Below, piece by piece: positions 46,502 through 55,409 of a DNA stretch of 64,000 nt. Within the stretch, counting starts at the first letter, position 1. Each line of letters begins with the position of its first letter. The notes beneath the pieces are model-generated. The model saw nothing but the letters and a program-made list of their open reading frames with translations. It made no database searches and was not told the DNA's origin. The stretch spans positions 62,001 through 126,000 of the forward strand of contig CBDDKW010000002.1 of the NCBI GenBank assembly GCA_965230425.1. Reading direction: 5' to 3'. Origin of the DNA: CBDDKW01 sp965230425. Its GTDB lineage: Bacteria; Pseudomonadota; Gammaproteobacteria; UBA1113. A program made the translations under genes and the position numbers.

Positions 46502-46819
46502 ATGAAGAATTTTAGAGCTAGATTTTGTGTAGGCCAATTAGTCCGTCATCGATTGTTTGATTATCGGGGCGTTATTGTGGATGTTGATCCTGAGTTCGCC
46601 GGTAATGAAGAATGGTATGAAATGATGGCATTAACACGCCCACCCCGGGATAAACCATGGTATCATGTCTTGGTTCATGATTCAGTACACAGCACCTATG
46701 TTGCCGAAAGTAATATAGAGCCTGATTTGCGTGGGGATCCGATCTTACATCCTGAGCTTGAGCATTATTTTAGTGGCTATCAAAATGGCCTGTATGTTGC
46801 CAAAAAGACCAATAATTAG
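46502..46819 (+). CDS. hspQ: Heat shock protein HspQ
   Basis: HspQ is a small hemimethylated-DNA-binding-type protein that in E. coli acts on protein quality control through Lon. The 105-residue product matches the family across its length: ARFCVGQLVRHRLFDYRGVI, VDPEFAGNEEWYEMMA and KPWYHVLVHDSVHSTYVAE. GGAG lies six bases before the ATG. It is followed closely by xthA. Confidence 0.95.
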   Translation: MKNFRARFCVGQLVRHRLFDYRGVIVDVDPEFAGNEEWYEMMALTRPPRDKPWYHVLVHDSVHSTYVAESNIEPDLRGDPILHPELEHYFSGYQNGLYVAKKTNN

Positions 46820-46848
46820 CGCTAACAAGCAAATACCATAGGATTTAT

Positions 46849-47622
46849 ATGAAAATAGCAACTTGGAATGTTAATTCAATACGTGTACGCCTACCCCATA
46901 TCATTGAATGGCTCGGTATGGCTGGTCCAGATATTTTGGCCTTACAGGAAACAAAAACCACAGATGATGCTTTCCCCGTAGAAGAAATATCCGCTGCAGG
47001 GTATAATGTGGTGTTTTCGGGACAGAAAACCTACAATGGTGTCGCTATCTTAAGTAAATCAATAGCGCAAGATACAGTGACAGAGCTACCTGGATTCACT
47101 GATCCACAGCGGCGTGTTTTGGCAGCTACCATTGACGGTGTGCGGATCGTGAATCTTTATGTGCCAAATGGCTCAAGTGTGGATTCAGAGAAATATACTT
47201 ACAAATTAGAGTGGTTAAATGCCTTAATTACCTTTACTGAACAACAGCTAGCTGCTTTTCCCCAGACTATTTTATTAGGCGATTTTAATATTGCGCCAGA
47301 GGATGAGGATGTGCATGATCCTGAGGCGTGGCAGGGGCAAGTGCTCGTGAGTGAGCCAGAACGGGCTGCTTTTTCTCAATTACTGGCCTTAGGCTTGACG
47401 GATACATTCCGGCTATTTGAGCATGAAGAGCAAAGCTTTAGCTGGTGGGATTATCGAGCAGCGGCTTTTCGTCGCAATCGTGGCTTACGTATAGACCATA
47501 TTTTATCGAGCCAAGCATTGGTAAGTGCTTGTATTCAATGTGAAATTGATAAAGAGCCGCGTAAATGGGAGCGCCCATCTGACCATGCGCCAGTATTAGC
47601 AAGTTACGCATTGCTTGATTAA
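46849..47622 (+). CDS. xthA: Exodeoxyribonuclease III (AP endonuclease)
   Basis: The enzyme cuts DNA at abasic sites in base-excision repair. The 257-residue product has the EEP-fold motifs: WNVNSIRVRLPHI, LALQETKTTDDAFP (catalytic Glu), GDFNIAPEDEDVHDP, FSWWDYRAAAFRRNRGLRID and the C-terminal PSDHAPVLASY. AGGAT lies five bases before the ATG. It lies 29 bases after hspQ, so the two may share a transcript. Confidence 0.95.
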   Translation: MKIATWNVNSIRVRLPHIIEWLGMAGPDILALQETKTTDDAFPVEEISAAGYNVVFSGQKTYNGVAILSKSIAQDTVTELPGFTDPQRRVLAATIDGVRIVNLYVPNGSSVDSEKYTYKLEWLNALITFTEQQLAAFPQTILLGDFNIAPEDEDVHDPEAWQGQVLVSEPERAAFSQLLALGLTDTFRLFEHEEQSFSWWDYRAAAFRRNRGLRIDHILSSQALVSACIQCEIDKEPRKWERPSDHAPVLASYALLD

Positions 47623-47772
47623 TGTTGGTAAATCTATTAACATGCCGCACTCTTTGGCCTAGAGTGAGTGTTTAGTCACTTTAATTCTAGGTTAGATTAA
47701 AAAAGTTTGATTACATTTTATCCTTTGCAGCGTGCTGCGAGTATATGTTTTTTTTAAGTTGAGGACTACAAC

Positions 47773-48012
47773 ATGCAAGCAGATATCCATCCAGCTTATC
47801 ACGTGATTAACGTCCGCTGTAGCTGTGGTAATGCTTTTACCACCAAATCAACACTCAAGGGTGATTTAAGCATTGAGGTTTGTTCAAAATGCCACCCATT
47901 CTATACGGGTAAACAGAAAATTGTTGATACAGCTGGCCGAGTACAGAAATTTAAAGATCGTTTTCGTCGAGGTCGCGCTACTGATAATGATGCAGGCGCT
48001 CAAACTGCCTAA
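47773..48012 (+). CDS. rpmE: 50S ribosomal protein L31 (zinc-binding type)
   Basis: The 79-residue product is the C+ form of L31 with the zinc ligands in CSCGN and CSKCHPFYTGKQK. DTAGRVQKFKDRFRR follows, typical of bacterial L31. GAGGA lies eight bases before the ATG. The promoter must lie in the 150 bases after xthA. Presence of the zinc form suggests zinc storage in the ribosome; no zinc-free paralogue is in the window. Confidence 0.95.
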   Translation: MQADIHPAYHVINVRCSCGNAFTTKSTLKGDLSIEVCSKCHPFYTGKQKIVDTAGRVQKFKDRFRRGRATDNDAGAQTA

Positions 48013-48326
48013 GACTTTGCTTGTCTAATATTGGTATTATTTGGGCGCTGTTGTGGCGAAATTCTTTGGTAGCCTGTCCAGCATGCTATTTGCAGGGATG
48101 GGTGCTACTAAGAATAGTCTCTACTCCATGAAATCCCTTTTTTTGTTCGTTTATTAGACATAGTTATCGGTTCAGGCAGGTTGTGTTTAGCATGAGATTC
48201 TGGTTTACTGTGTGAAATTCAATAGCTTAGTTCGAACCATCATTTAGATAGGTAGTTGTCAGAATTTACGCAAACAATGTGTTTTGCATGGTTTACGTAA
48301 ATTCTGCAGGTAAAAGGTAGTAGTGC
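48013..48326. other. Intergenic region upstream of the MFS gene with an inverted repeat
   Basis: About 310 bases without a gene. The arms CAGAATTTACGCAAAC (48260-48275) and GTTTACGTAAATTCTG (48291-48306) pair with one mismatch and lie 20 bases before the MFS start. The element may be an operator or a leader hairpin for that gene. Confidence 0.4.
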
Positions 48327-49622
48327 ATGCAGCAAAACAGCACGCGATCTCATTCGCGAGTTTTTAGAATTATGCCCTGGGTGATCTGTGGGCTGGGTGC
48401 GATATTTTATACCTACGAATACTTCCTTCGCATTTCTCCTAGCGTTATGTCCTCGGACTTAATGCATACCTATAATCTAAGCGCAGAAGCCTTTGGGAAT
48501 TTAGCCGCCTTTTACTATTACTCTTATACACCGATGCAATTGCCAGTTGGCTTATTAATGGATCGCTATGGTCCTAGGCGCTTACTGGCTATTGCATGTT
48601 TGCTGTGTGCGATTGGCTCTTATTTATTTGCGGGTTCAGGTTATCTTGCGGTGGCTGGCTTTGGACGCTTTTTAGTTGGGTTTGGTTCTGCATTTGCCTT
48701 TGTTGGTGTCTTAAAGCTTGCGACTATTTGGTTACCCGCGAATCGTTTTGCCTTGGTGTCTGGTTTAACTGCCGCATTGGGGACATTGGGTGCTATGTTT
48801 GGTGATATTGCTTTGTCGAGTATGGTGACCCGCATTGGTTGGCGAACTACGGTCTTAATTACGGCAGTAGCGGGTATTATTATTGCCTTAGCCATATTAT
48901 TAATTGTGCGTGATCGCTCAAAAGATGTTAGAGCCTTAGATAAAAAGCTAGGCCAGGCTGATATGATTGAAACCTTATTAGGTTTGTGGGTTATCGTTAA
49001 AAAGCCGCAAATTTGGTTAAATGGTGCCATTGGTTGTTTATTATATCTACCCTCAACTGCTTTTGCAGAATTATGGGGGATACCTTATTTCAAGACTGCA
49101 TATGCCTACAGCAGTCACCAAGCCGCGCTTGCTACATCGGCAGTTTTTCTGGGCTTTACCATTGGTGCACCTATTTTTGGTTGGATATCAGATAAATTAA
49201 AAAACCGCCGCCTACCTATGGCTGTTGGCGGTACCTTGTCAGCCATATGTTTGCTTGTGGTCTTATTCGTACCCGGTTTATCTGAAATAGCCGTTTATAT
49301 TATGATGTTCTTTTTTGGTTTTAACTATGGTGGACAAGTCATCGTCTTTGCTGTGGGTAGAGAGTTGAGCTCGCTTGTGGCGGCAGGTACAGCCATTGCC
49401 GTGACAAATTTTGTGGTGATGGTTGGTGGGATCGTTTACCAGCCTCTCATTGGTGCTTTATTAGATTTAGGCTGGACGGGCGAGATTGTTAAGCATTTTC
49501 ATGTGTACAGTGCTCACGATTATACGTGGGCATTAGCAGTGATCCCTGCATCTATGTTAGTGGGTGTTTGTTTAATTTACTTTTTGAAGGAAACACGCTG
49601 CCAATCGCAGGAGGATAGATAA
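48327..49622 (+). CDS. MFS transporter (Pht-like)
   Basis: The 431-residue product has twelve predicted membrane helices. It shows the MFS loop motifs GLLMDRYGPRRLL (between helices 2 and 3) and FGWISDKLKNRRLPM (between helices 8 and 9). The N-terminal FYTYEYFLRISPSVMSSDLM is very like the Pht nutrient transporters of Legionella and Coxiella-type relatives that feed intracellular growth. The substrate is unknown. An inverted repeat lies just upstream and a weak hairpin (ATGCTCTAT with ATAGAGCAT, 49634-49656) downstream. Confidence 0.9.
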   Translation: MQQNSTRSHSRVFRIMPWVICGLGAIFYTYEYFLRISPSVMSSDLMHTYNLSAEAFGNLAAFYYYSYTPMQLPVGLLMDRYGPRRLLAIACLLCAIGSYLFAGSGYLAVAGFGRFLVGFGSAFAFVGVLKLATIWLPANRFALVSGLTAALGTLGAMFGDIALSSMVTRIGWRTTVLITAVAGIIIALAILLIVRDRSKDVRALDKKLGQADMIETLLGLWVIVKKPQIWLNGAIGCLLYLPSTAFAELWGIPYFKTAYAYSSHQAALATSAVFLGFTIGAPIFGWISDKLKNRRLPMAVGGTLSAICLLVVLFVPGLSEIAVYIMMFFFGFNYGGQVIVFAVGRELSSLVAAGTAIAVTNFVVMVGGIVYQPLIGALLDLGWTGEIVKHFHVYSAHDYTWALAVIPASMLVGVCLIYFLKETRCQSQEDR

Positions 49623-49686
49623 GCTTAATGGTGTATGCTCTATTACTGATAGAGCATTTGTGAAGATTACAAAAGATAATATAACA

Positions 49687-50205
49687 ATGACAATTTATAT
49701 TAATGGCCGTAGTGCAGTACATCAACTCAGCGAAGGTAAGCTCACCACAACCAGTGTCAATTATACTGGGAAATTACACAAGCCAGTGGCTTATAAAAAT
49801 AGTGCGTACACCCACGATGCCAAAAACACAGCAAAGAGTGTTTTTATCAATGGTGCAGCAGTATGTCATCATCAATCCTACCTAGCCCGTAGCTACGGTG
49901 ATGAGCCAGGTACACATGGAGGCATCTATTCTGGGACAGTCAATGGACCTGCGTATTTTATTACGCACTCGGTGGATGTGCTAATAGAAGGGTGTTTTGC
50001 CGTACGAGATAAAGAGAGCATGGTATCGAATAATTATAATACGCCACCTGGTATGTTGAGACAGCCGGGCACAGCGGAGAATTCTAACGATAGTTCAATA
50101 GTCAAAAAATCTAGCACATTCCAACCTGGTGCAAGTATAATCAATTGGACAATTTATGGCGATGTGAGCCAAGCGCATAGTAGTATCGTTTGTGTAAAAG
50201 TTTAA
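49687..50205 (+). CDS. PAAR-like protein (DUF4150 family)
   Basis: PAAR-like proteins form the sharp tip of type VI secretion spikes and often carry or recruit toxins. The 172-residue product matches the DUF4150 layout. MTIYINGRSAVHQLSEGK is at the start. KSVFINGAAVCHHQSYLARS, YGDEPGTHGGIYSGTVNGPA and DVLIEGCFAVRDKESMVSNN follow. The C-terminal 50 residues have no toxin motif I can see. I chose the ATG at 49687; a GTG at 49660 adds nine residues, and neither has a good ribosome-binding site. No VgrG, Hcp or other T6SS gene is in the window. It borders the unknown effector-like genes and a MITE. Confidence 0.75.
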   Translation: MTIYINGRSAVHQLSEGKLTTTSVNYTGKLHKPVAYKNSAYTHDAKNTAKSVFINGAAVCHHQSYLARSYGDEPGTHGGIYSGTVNGPAYFITHSVDVLIEGCFAVRDKESMVSNNYNTPPGMLRQPGTAENSNDSSIVKKSSTFQPGASIINWTIYGDVSQAHSSIVCVKV

Positions 50206-50260
50206 ATGGTTCGTGACTCTGCGGCTATTGAACCACTAGTCTATGTGCAATGTCTGTTGC

Positions 50261-50427
50261 TATACCCATAGCGTCTCATATTTAGGGTTTTATAGGGCAG
50301 GGATTTTCCGTTAAATAAAGACTTTAAATTGCGCGTAATAGTGGACTATTGGCAAAACTTAAAGTCTTTATTTAACGGAAAATAACATGCTAGAACAGCC
50401 TAAAAATGTGAATATCTTATTAATTTG
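50261..50427. mobile_element. MITE copy 2, right end degenerate
   Basis: The left end (50261-50287, TATACCCATAGCGTCTCA) is identical to copy 1. An inner perfect 25-bp inverted repeat (50303-50327 with 50359-50383, ATTTTCCGTTAAATAAAG) follows. The right terminal repeat has decayed (GCCTAAAAATGTGAATATC). The element fills the gap before the next gene and may supply part of its upstream region. Confidence 0.75.
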
Positions 50428-50457
50428 AAAAATACAGAGCGAAAAATAAAAAATATT

Positions 50458-52794
50458 ATGTGGTTAACAGAAGCGATCAAACATAAGTATATCGACCCTA
50501 CTGCAGCTCAGATGCAAGCAGCATGTCTGTTTAGTTTAGCTAATATACATGGTTTTATAACATCAGCACCACCAAAAGTTGTACAAGGTGACTTAAGGCG
50601 TCATGCCCAAGATATTACTTTCGATGGGGCATCTTATGCTGATTATCGTCAGTCTCGACAACAAAATGATGGTTTCATTCAACGTCAAGGCACAGAACTG
50701 ACCTATTTAAGAAATTTTTTTGCAGAACATGGCTTACCACAATCAATCAGTGATTTTATACTGCCGCATTTCCATCAAGATGGCATTATGGAAATTATGG
50801 CAGATATTACTAAAGTTCTGGCACAGTATGGCGTGCATTGTCATGCTGAGATCAATCGAGTGGCATTTACAAAAGTTGACGGAAGAATACGATTAAGTAT
50901 TAGTAATCGAGTGACGTTATTACAGATCGGCAGTGAAAACCCAACTATTTATCAAGCTGAAGAATCTATTGATGAAGAAGAGGACGAGGCAACATTCCTT
51001 TTGGGCAATATTAGAAGTGAAATAGACACAGATATAGTGCAGAGGCAGCTATCTAGAATTGATCGTGGTCTAACCCAAATACTTGCAGATGTTAGGATGT
51101 CGGCAAATGGCGTTAGTGGAACAGATGTTGATGAAGATGCAGAGACACAACCACAGAGTAGCCCAGGAAAAGCTAAGCACGCAAGTCTTGCCGATTTGAG
51201 TATTGAGATTGAATTCACTGAATCTGATAGTGGTGTCGATTGTCACTTACGTCAAGTATCCTTAGAGATATTGCATGAGGCATTTAAGAAACAGTATGAT
51301 TTTATCCAGTCTTTATACCAACAACGCGTGCGTTTGAATAAAGCCATGCTTGGCCCTATCCCAGACACATATGATAACAAAGTCATTCTAGCTCAGGATT
51401 TAACAGAGAAATCTCAAGATTTAATGTCCTTGGGACAAGAGAAATATATTCGCTATGTGCTAAATAAATTGTTGAGGTACCATGGTGAAAAAGGCTACGC
51501 GCAATATTGCCATGTGAAGGCAGGTGTCTTCGGATTTTTTTCCGAAGCTGAGAAAACCAGTATTGATGCTATTATTGGCAGTGATAGACGCCATATAATA
51601 TTAAAAGAATTCCACTTATGCACGAAGGTTTCTGAGCAACTATCTAAGCAATTTTCCAATATAGATGAACCACCACAGGATATATGTGATTTTGTCATCG
51701 CTGTTAGACAGATGAAATTTTCACAGGAAAATTTTATGGATAGTCCTGTGGAAGTTATTTTGGCCAAAGTTTTTAGTGAATTGTTAAAGATGCAGCAGAC
51801 ATATGCTACCTATCCCGCAACTGCAGCAGCATTATCTGAGTCGATGGTAACATTATATAAGATTGTCGAAGGTAGCCCGGATCGTCAGGTACTATATAAG
51901 AATATCCCCGAGAAGAATATTCGCTTGACAATACGGGATATTTTTGAAAAAGAAGTGCGTAAAAATATACATGATGAAGAGCGGGCAAATTATTATGTGC
52001 AATTAATTACATTAGCATTTTATATCAGTAATGGTGTTGTGACTTTAGAAAATAACCCACAGCGATTTTTTAATTCGTTTTATTGCTTGCTGGCTTATAT
52101 CAAAAAAATGGATCCATATGTTAAAGACGCTATTCAGAAAATTACAGGCACAATTCAAGCATTTTATGCTCGACAAGCACAACAGCAGGCACGTACTCGT
52201 AATAGCTCAATGACCCCGGCCGTATTACGGACTATTGAAGTTACCACAGGACATACTCAAATTACCTCAGAGAATTTCGAGCAGATTATTACTGAGCAGG
52301 GTCGCACACTAGAGAGTTTGGCTAGTATTATGCAAGAGGTCCTTATCCGGGCGAGGGAAGCAGAGTATGAACAAACTGGGCAAATTATAAAAGATATGCG
52401 AACATTGTCTTGGAAGAATGTTGAGCAATTAACTCAATATTTTAAGAGACAACATAGTAAGTCGCCTTTCGATGAAAATTCTGAATTATTTAAAGCCTTA
52501 TTATTTATTCTGAGCCAACTGAGGCAACACAGTCATGAGTTTGAACAAAATCTAGCAAAAAATCCAAGTTCAGAAGCACAGCCAAGCAGTAGTTATGCTC
52601 AAATGCCATTAGGCCCAGCGGGCCATGAATCAGTAGGAGAAGATGCTGTAGCTACCCCCGTACATCAGTCACCAATTAGAGCTAGTGGTGTTTCTTCTCC
52701 ACAGCCAAGTAATACTTCTACTGGCACGCTATCAGGTTCGACGGGGTATGCACAAGACGAGGATGGAATGGCCACTACGCCCATGCATAATTAA
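50458..52794 (+). CDS. Unknown 778-residue protein, effector candidate
   Basis: I do not recognise a family. The frame is open from a TTG at 50425, but the first ATG is 50458 (MWLTEAIKHKYIDPTAAQMQ). The N-terminal 160 residues include a mixed helix/strand part (GIMEIMADITKVLAQYGVHC). An acidic segment follows (ESIDEEEDEATFLLGN). Residues ~260-680 are mostly helical. A disordered tail carries repeated motifs (ATPVHQSPIRASG, ATTPMHN). There is no signal peptide or membrane segment. It lies downstream of a MITE on the same strand as the two following large genes. The shape (helical body, disordered polar tail) is common among Dot/Icm effectors, which is the only basis for the suggestion. Confidence 0.6.
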   Translation: MWLTEAIKHKYIDPTAAQMQAACLFSLANIHGFITSAPPKVVQGDLRRHAQDITFDGASYADYRQSRQQNDGFIQRQGTELTYLRNFFAEHGLPQSISDFILPHFHQDGIMEIMADITKVLAQYGVHCHAEINRVAFTKVDGRIRLSISNRVTLLQIGSENPTIYQAEESIDEEEDEATFLLGNIRSEIDTDIVQRQLSRIDRGLTQILADVRMSANGVSGTDVDEDAETQPQSSPGKAKHASLADLSIEIEFTESDSGVDCHLRQVSLEILHEAFKKQYDFIQSLYQQRVRLNKAMLGPIPDTYDNKVILAQDLTEKSQDLMSLGQEKYIRYVLNKLLRYHGEKGYAQYCHVKAGVFGFFSEAEKTSIDAIIGSDRRHIILKEFHLCTKVSEQLSKQFSNIDEPPQDICDFVIAVRQMKFSQENFMDSPVEVILAKVFSELLKMQQTYATYPATAAALSESMVTLYKIVEGSPDRQVLYKNIPEKNIRLTIRDIFEKEVRKNIHDEERANYYVQLITLAFYISNGVVTLENNPQRFFNSFYCLLAYIKKMDPYVKDAIQKITGTIQAFYARQAQQQARTRNSSMTPAVLRTIEVTTGHTQITSENFEQIITEQGRTLESLASIMQEVLIRAREAEYEQTGQIIKDMRTLSWKNVEQLTQYFKRQHSKSPFDENSELFKALLFILSQLRQHSHEFEQNLAKNPSSEAQPSSSYAQMPLGPAGHESVGEDAVATPVHQSPIRASGVSSPQPSNTSTGTLSGSTGYAQDEDGMATTPMHN

Positions 52795-52850
52795 GAAATT
52801 TCTTCATCCCGCGGCTTTTAAGTTTCATCATCAATTATGTCGTTACTAGA

Positions 52851-52912
52851 AAAAATGTTGTCATTCCGAGCGCAGCGAGAAATCTCCTGACGGTTTAGCT
52901 GACAACATTTTT
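52851..52912. repeat. Dispersed GTCATTCCGAGC-type repeat, copy C, with flanking inverted repeats
   Basis: The core TGTCATTCCGAGCGCAGCGA then GAAATCTCCTGACGGTTT is flanked by AAAAATGTTGTC (52851-52862) and its exact complement (52901-52912). This is the most complete copy in the window and suggests a palindromic unit of about 62 bases. Confidence 0.65.
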
Positions 52913-52992
52913 CAACATGATTTATAATAGCAACTTGTTGATTTTTATGATTTTTCATTTTTTAAGCTCATTGCCGAGTTAAATTTAGCATT

Positions 52993-53036
52993 TTTAATAT
53001 TTCTTTAATGTAGATTTAATATTAGTGTGGTTTAAT
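52993..53036 (+). promoter_or_regulatory. PmrA-like direct repeats (three TTTAAT, 11-bp period)
   Basis: TTTAAT occurs at 52993, 53004 and 53015, exactly 11 bases apart. A fourth TTTAAT (53031-53036) could be the -10 box. OmpR-family regulators such as PmrA bind CTTAA/TTTAA half-sites with this spacing, and PmrA controls effectors in Legionella and Coxiella. The start codon of the effector-like gene is 58 bases after the last box. The region is AT-rich, so chance cannot be excluded. Confidence 0.5.
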
Positions 53037-53093
53037 AAGTGTCTGATTTATATGCATAACAATAGAGCTGATTGCAGCCGAGGATGATTCAAC

Positions 53094-55193
53094 ATGCCAG
53101 AACCAGGGCTATTTACTAACGCTGCAGTTGCATCAGCAGCATCACATCAAGCTCAAATAAGTAGCAGTAGTCAAAATTCGCAACCATCGTATCCTACATT
53201 GGTTACTTTAGAGTTAAAGAGTCATAGCAGTGACAATCTAGTGAGTGCGCAATTATCACGGCTGGGTTTACATAGCATCTCCTTGAAAACAGATACGTCG
53301 CTTAGACCAGTATTGTTAGATATAGTGCGTTCACGTCATAAGATTATAATCAATGGACAGTGTTTAAAAGAGGTCCTTGATGCACGTTTCCAAGAGTTGA
53401 CCGAAGTAGGCCATTTCAGTACTTTTATTGCAAATATCCAAATTCAAGACTGGATTAATGAGCCGTTTGCATCCAGTGAACAAACAATTGACTTTAATTC
53501 AACAGATGATTTTATCAAAGAAGTTAACCAAAGGTATCTGCAACATCTAACTGAAACGATTGAGAGCTTTACTGAAGATGCGCATGGTTTACGGCGGTTT
53601 CAGGAAGAATGCCCTGATTTACGCAAAATGTTGCAACAAGTTATTCGTGATAAGGATTTAGCCGATGTTGATGAATTAAATAACTTGATTCAATTTAAAC
53701 AAACATTAATAGATATGCAGGCATTGTTTTCAGAGCATGTGGATAATATCAATATGATTGAAAAACTCAAAATTGTCACTGGAGATGACAATTTCTGGAG
53801 TATATTAGCCAGAGAGCACTTTAGCATGCTACTATCAACTTTACACTTACAAGAACAGTGTATGCAATTATTAGGACAATCAAATCATTCACTCATGACG
53901 GATTTTATTAATAGTTTAAGATCCAAAGAGAAAATGATTTGTTTCCATCAAGAAGTACCCATCCCTACTTGTCTATATCTCAACATAACTCATAATAATG
54001 ATGAGACTGCGCAAGTGAATTTACAGGTGGAAAATGAAGTCAGAGATATTCAAGGGAAACACATTAACGACGATGAACTAGGATTAAACTATTTAGGTTA
54101 TGAAGTTCCAGTGAATCGTGAGGATCGTGACGCTAAAGGAGATCATTTACGACGTCTAGCTCCTTTGTATACTGTCACTGCACGATATAAGGCAGAACTA
54201 GGTGATACTGTGACTGCTCACATAGAATCCTTTGCGTTGAATATTAAACATCGTAAAGTGCATAAGGATTTCCCCACTAACTTGTCAAGTGAAATTGCCG
54301 TGCGCTTGTGGTTGGCAAAAGCGAACCGTGCTGTTAACAAACTTAAGCTGCAATATCCACATAATGCTTTAAATAGATTACATGAGTATATTAACAAAAA
54401 ATTATCAAGCCATGAGTTATTATCAATAGACAGGAACCAATTATTAATACCTATTTTTCAATACATAAAATTATATGCTGACCATAATCCAAGTAGTAAT
54501 ACAGTGAAAAAATTTATTAGTGAAACTGTTAAAATATATAAGCACTATTGTGTTGATGAAGATACAGTTGTCGAGCAAGATCCGATAGATATTTTAAATA
54601 ATATATTATCTTACAATCCTAATAGCAGTGATAGCATAGACAGCGAAATGCCAGAATGGCGGTCTGATAAATTATTTGTCTCAACATCGGTTGTTCTCTC
54701 GCTCTTAAAAGTAGATAAGCAGGGTGAGAAAGTTCAATTCTCGAATTATATAAAAGGCCATATCACTAAATTTAGTCAGACTATGTTGAGTATGAACTTG
54801 AATGAATTACAATTGATGGAAGCACATATAGACCTCGTTTTAAATATTTATATGCAATTACTCTCTGCGTATGCTCAACAAAAAGAGACAATCACACCCA
54901 GACGAAAAAATATCCTTGATTATTTGCTTTATACACTGATGTGTGAGAGGGTAAAACTCCTAGCTGATAATGCGCAGTCCAACTCTGAGGAGAGGGGCAT
55001 GGGATACTCATCTGATGGTTCTGACCTATATTCATCCACAGAGAGTGAACCGGATGCAGCTAGTCAGTCTACAACAGAAGCGGGCAGTGATGATGACAGT
55101 GGTGCTTGGTCTGCAGATGATGTAAGTTCAAACAGTAGTCAATATGGTGATGATTTAACTGGCAGTCAACCTAAACCACCATCTCCCAGATAG
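53094..55193 (+). CDS. Unknown 699-residue protein, effector candidate
   Basis: I do not recognise a family. The product starts with a Ser/Gln-rich stretch of about 40 residues. A helical part follows to residue ~280. A middle domain with beta character comes next (TCLYLNITHNNDETAQVNLQ, YTVTARYKAELGDTVTAHIE), then a second helical part. An acidic/Ser-rich disordered tail (SSDGSDLYSSTESEPD to the end) closes it. There is no signal peptide or membrane segment. GAGGA precedes the ATG. A PmrA-like box lies upstream. A dispersed repeat precedes it and a MITE follows it, so each gene of this group seems to be a separate unit. Confidence 0.6.
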   Translation: MPEPGLFTNAAVASAASHQAQISSSSQNSQPSYPTLVTLELKSHSSDNLVSAQLSRLGLHSISLKTDTSLRPVLLDIVRSRHKIIINGQCLKEVLDARFQELTEVGHFSTFIANIQIQDWINEPFASSEQTIDFNSTDDFIKEVNQRYLQHLTETIESFTEDAHGLRRFQEECPDLRKMLQQVIRDKDLADVDELNNLIQFKQTLIDMQALFSEHVDNINMIEKLKIVTGDDNFWSILAREHFSMLLSTLHLQEQCMQLLGQSNHSLMTDFINSLRSKEKMICFHQEVPIPTCLYLNITHNNDETAQVNLQVENEVRDIQGKHINDDELGLNYLGYEVPVNREDRDAKGDHLRRLAPLYTVTARYKAELGDTVTAHIESFALNIKHRKVHKDFPTNLSSEIAVRLWLAKANRAVNKLKLQYPHNALNRLHEYINKKLSSHELLSIDRNQLLIPIFQYIKLYADHNPSSNTVKKFISETVKIYKHYCVDEDTVVEQDPIDILNNILSYNPNSSDSIDSEMPEWRSDKLFVSTSVVLSLLKVDKQGEKVQFSNYIKGHITKFSQTMLSMNLNELQLMEAHIDLVLNIYMQLLSAYAQQKETITPRRKNILDYLLYTLMCERVKLLADNAQSNSEERGMGYSSDGSDLYSSTESEPDAASQSTTEAGSDDDSGAWSADDVSSNSSQYGDDLTGSQPKPPSPR

Positions 55194-55285
55194 CGAGTTT
55201 AGAGTGATTGAATAATAGAATAATAATAAATATCAGACGTTGTCAGTATCTAACTAAGCAACGCCTCGAATGTTATTTTCCAACG

Positions 55286-55362
55286 TATACCCATAGCATC
55301 TCATATTTAGGGTTTTATAGGGCAGGGATTTAAAGCCTTAAATATGAGACGCTATGGGTATA
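55286..55362. mobile_element. MITE copy 3, short internally deleted form
   Basis: This 77-base element has terminal repeats (55286-55312 and 55336-55362) that differ from the perfect copy 1 ends by only one or two bases. Its centre is the TTTTATAGGGCAGGGATTT segment found near one end of copies 1 and 2, so most of the middle has been lost. It lies 48 bases before the next start codon. Confidence 0.8.
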
Positions 55363-55409
55363 AATATAGTGATTATATAGAAGTAAGTATCAAGTAAATT
55401 GAGAGAGTT

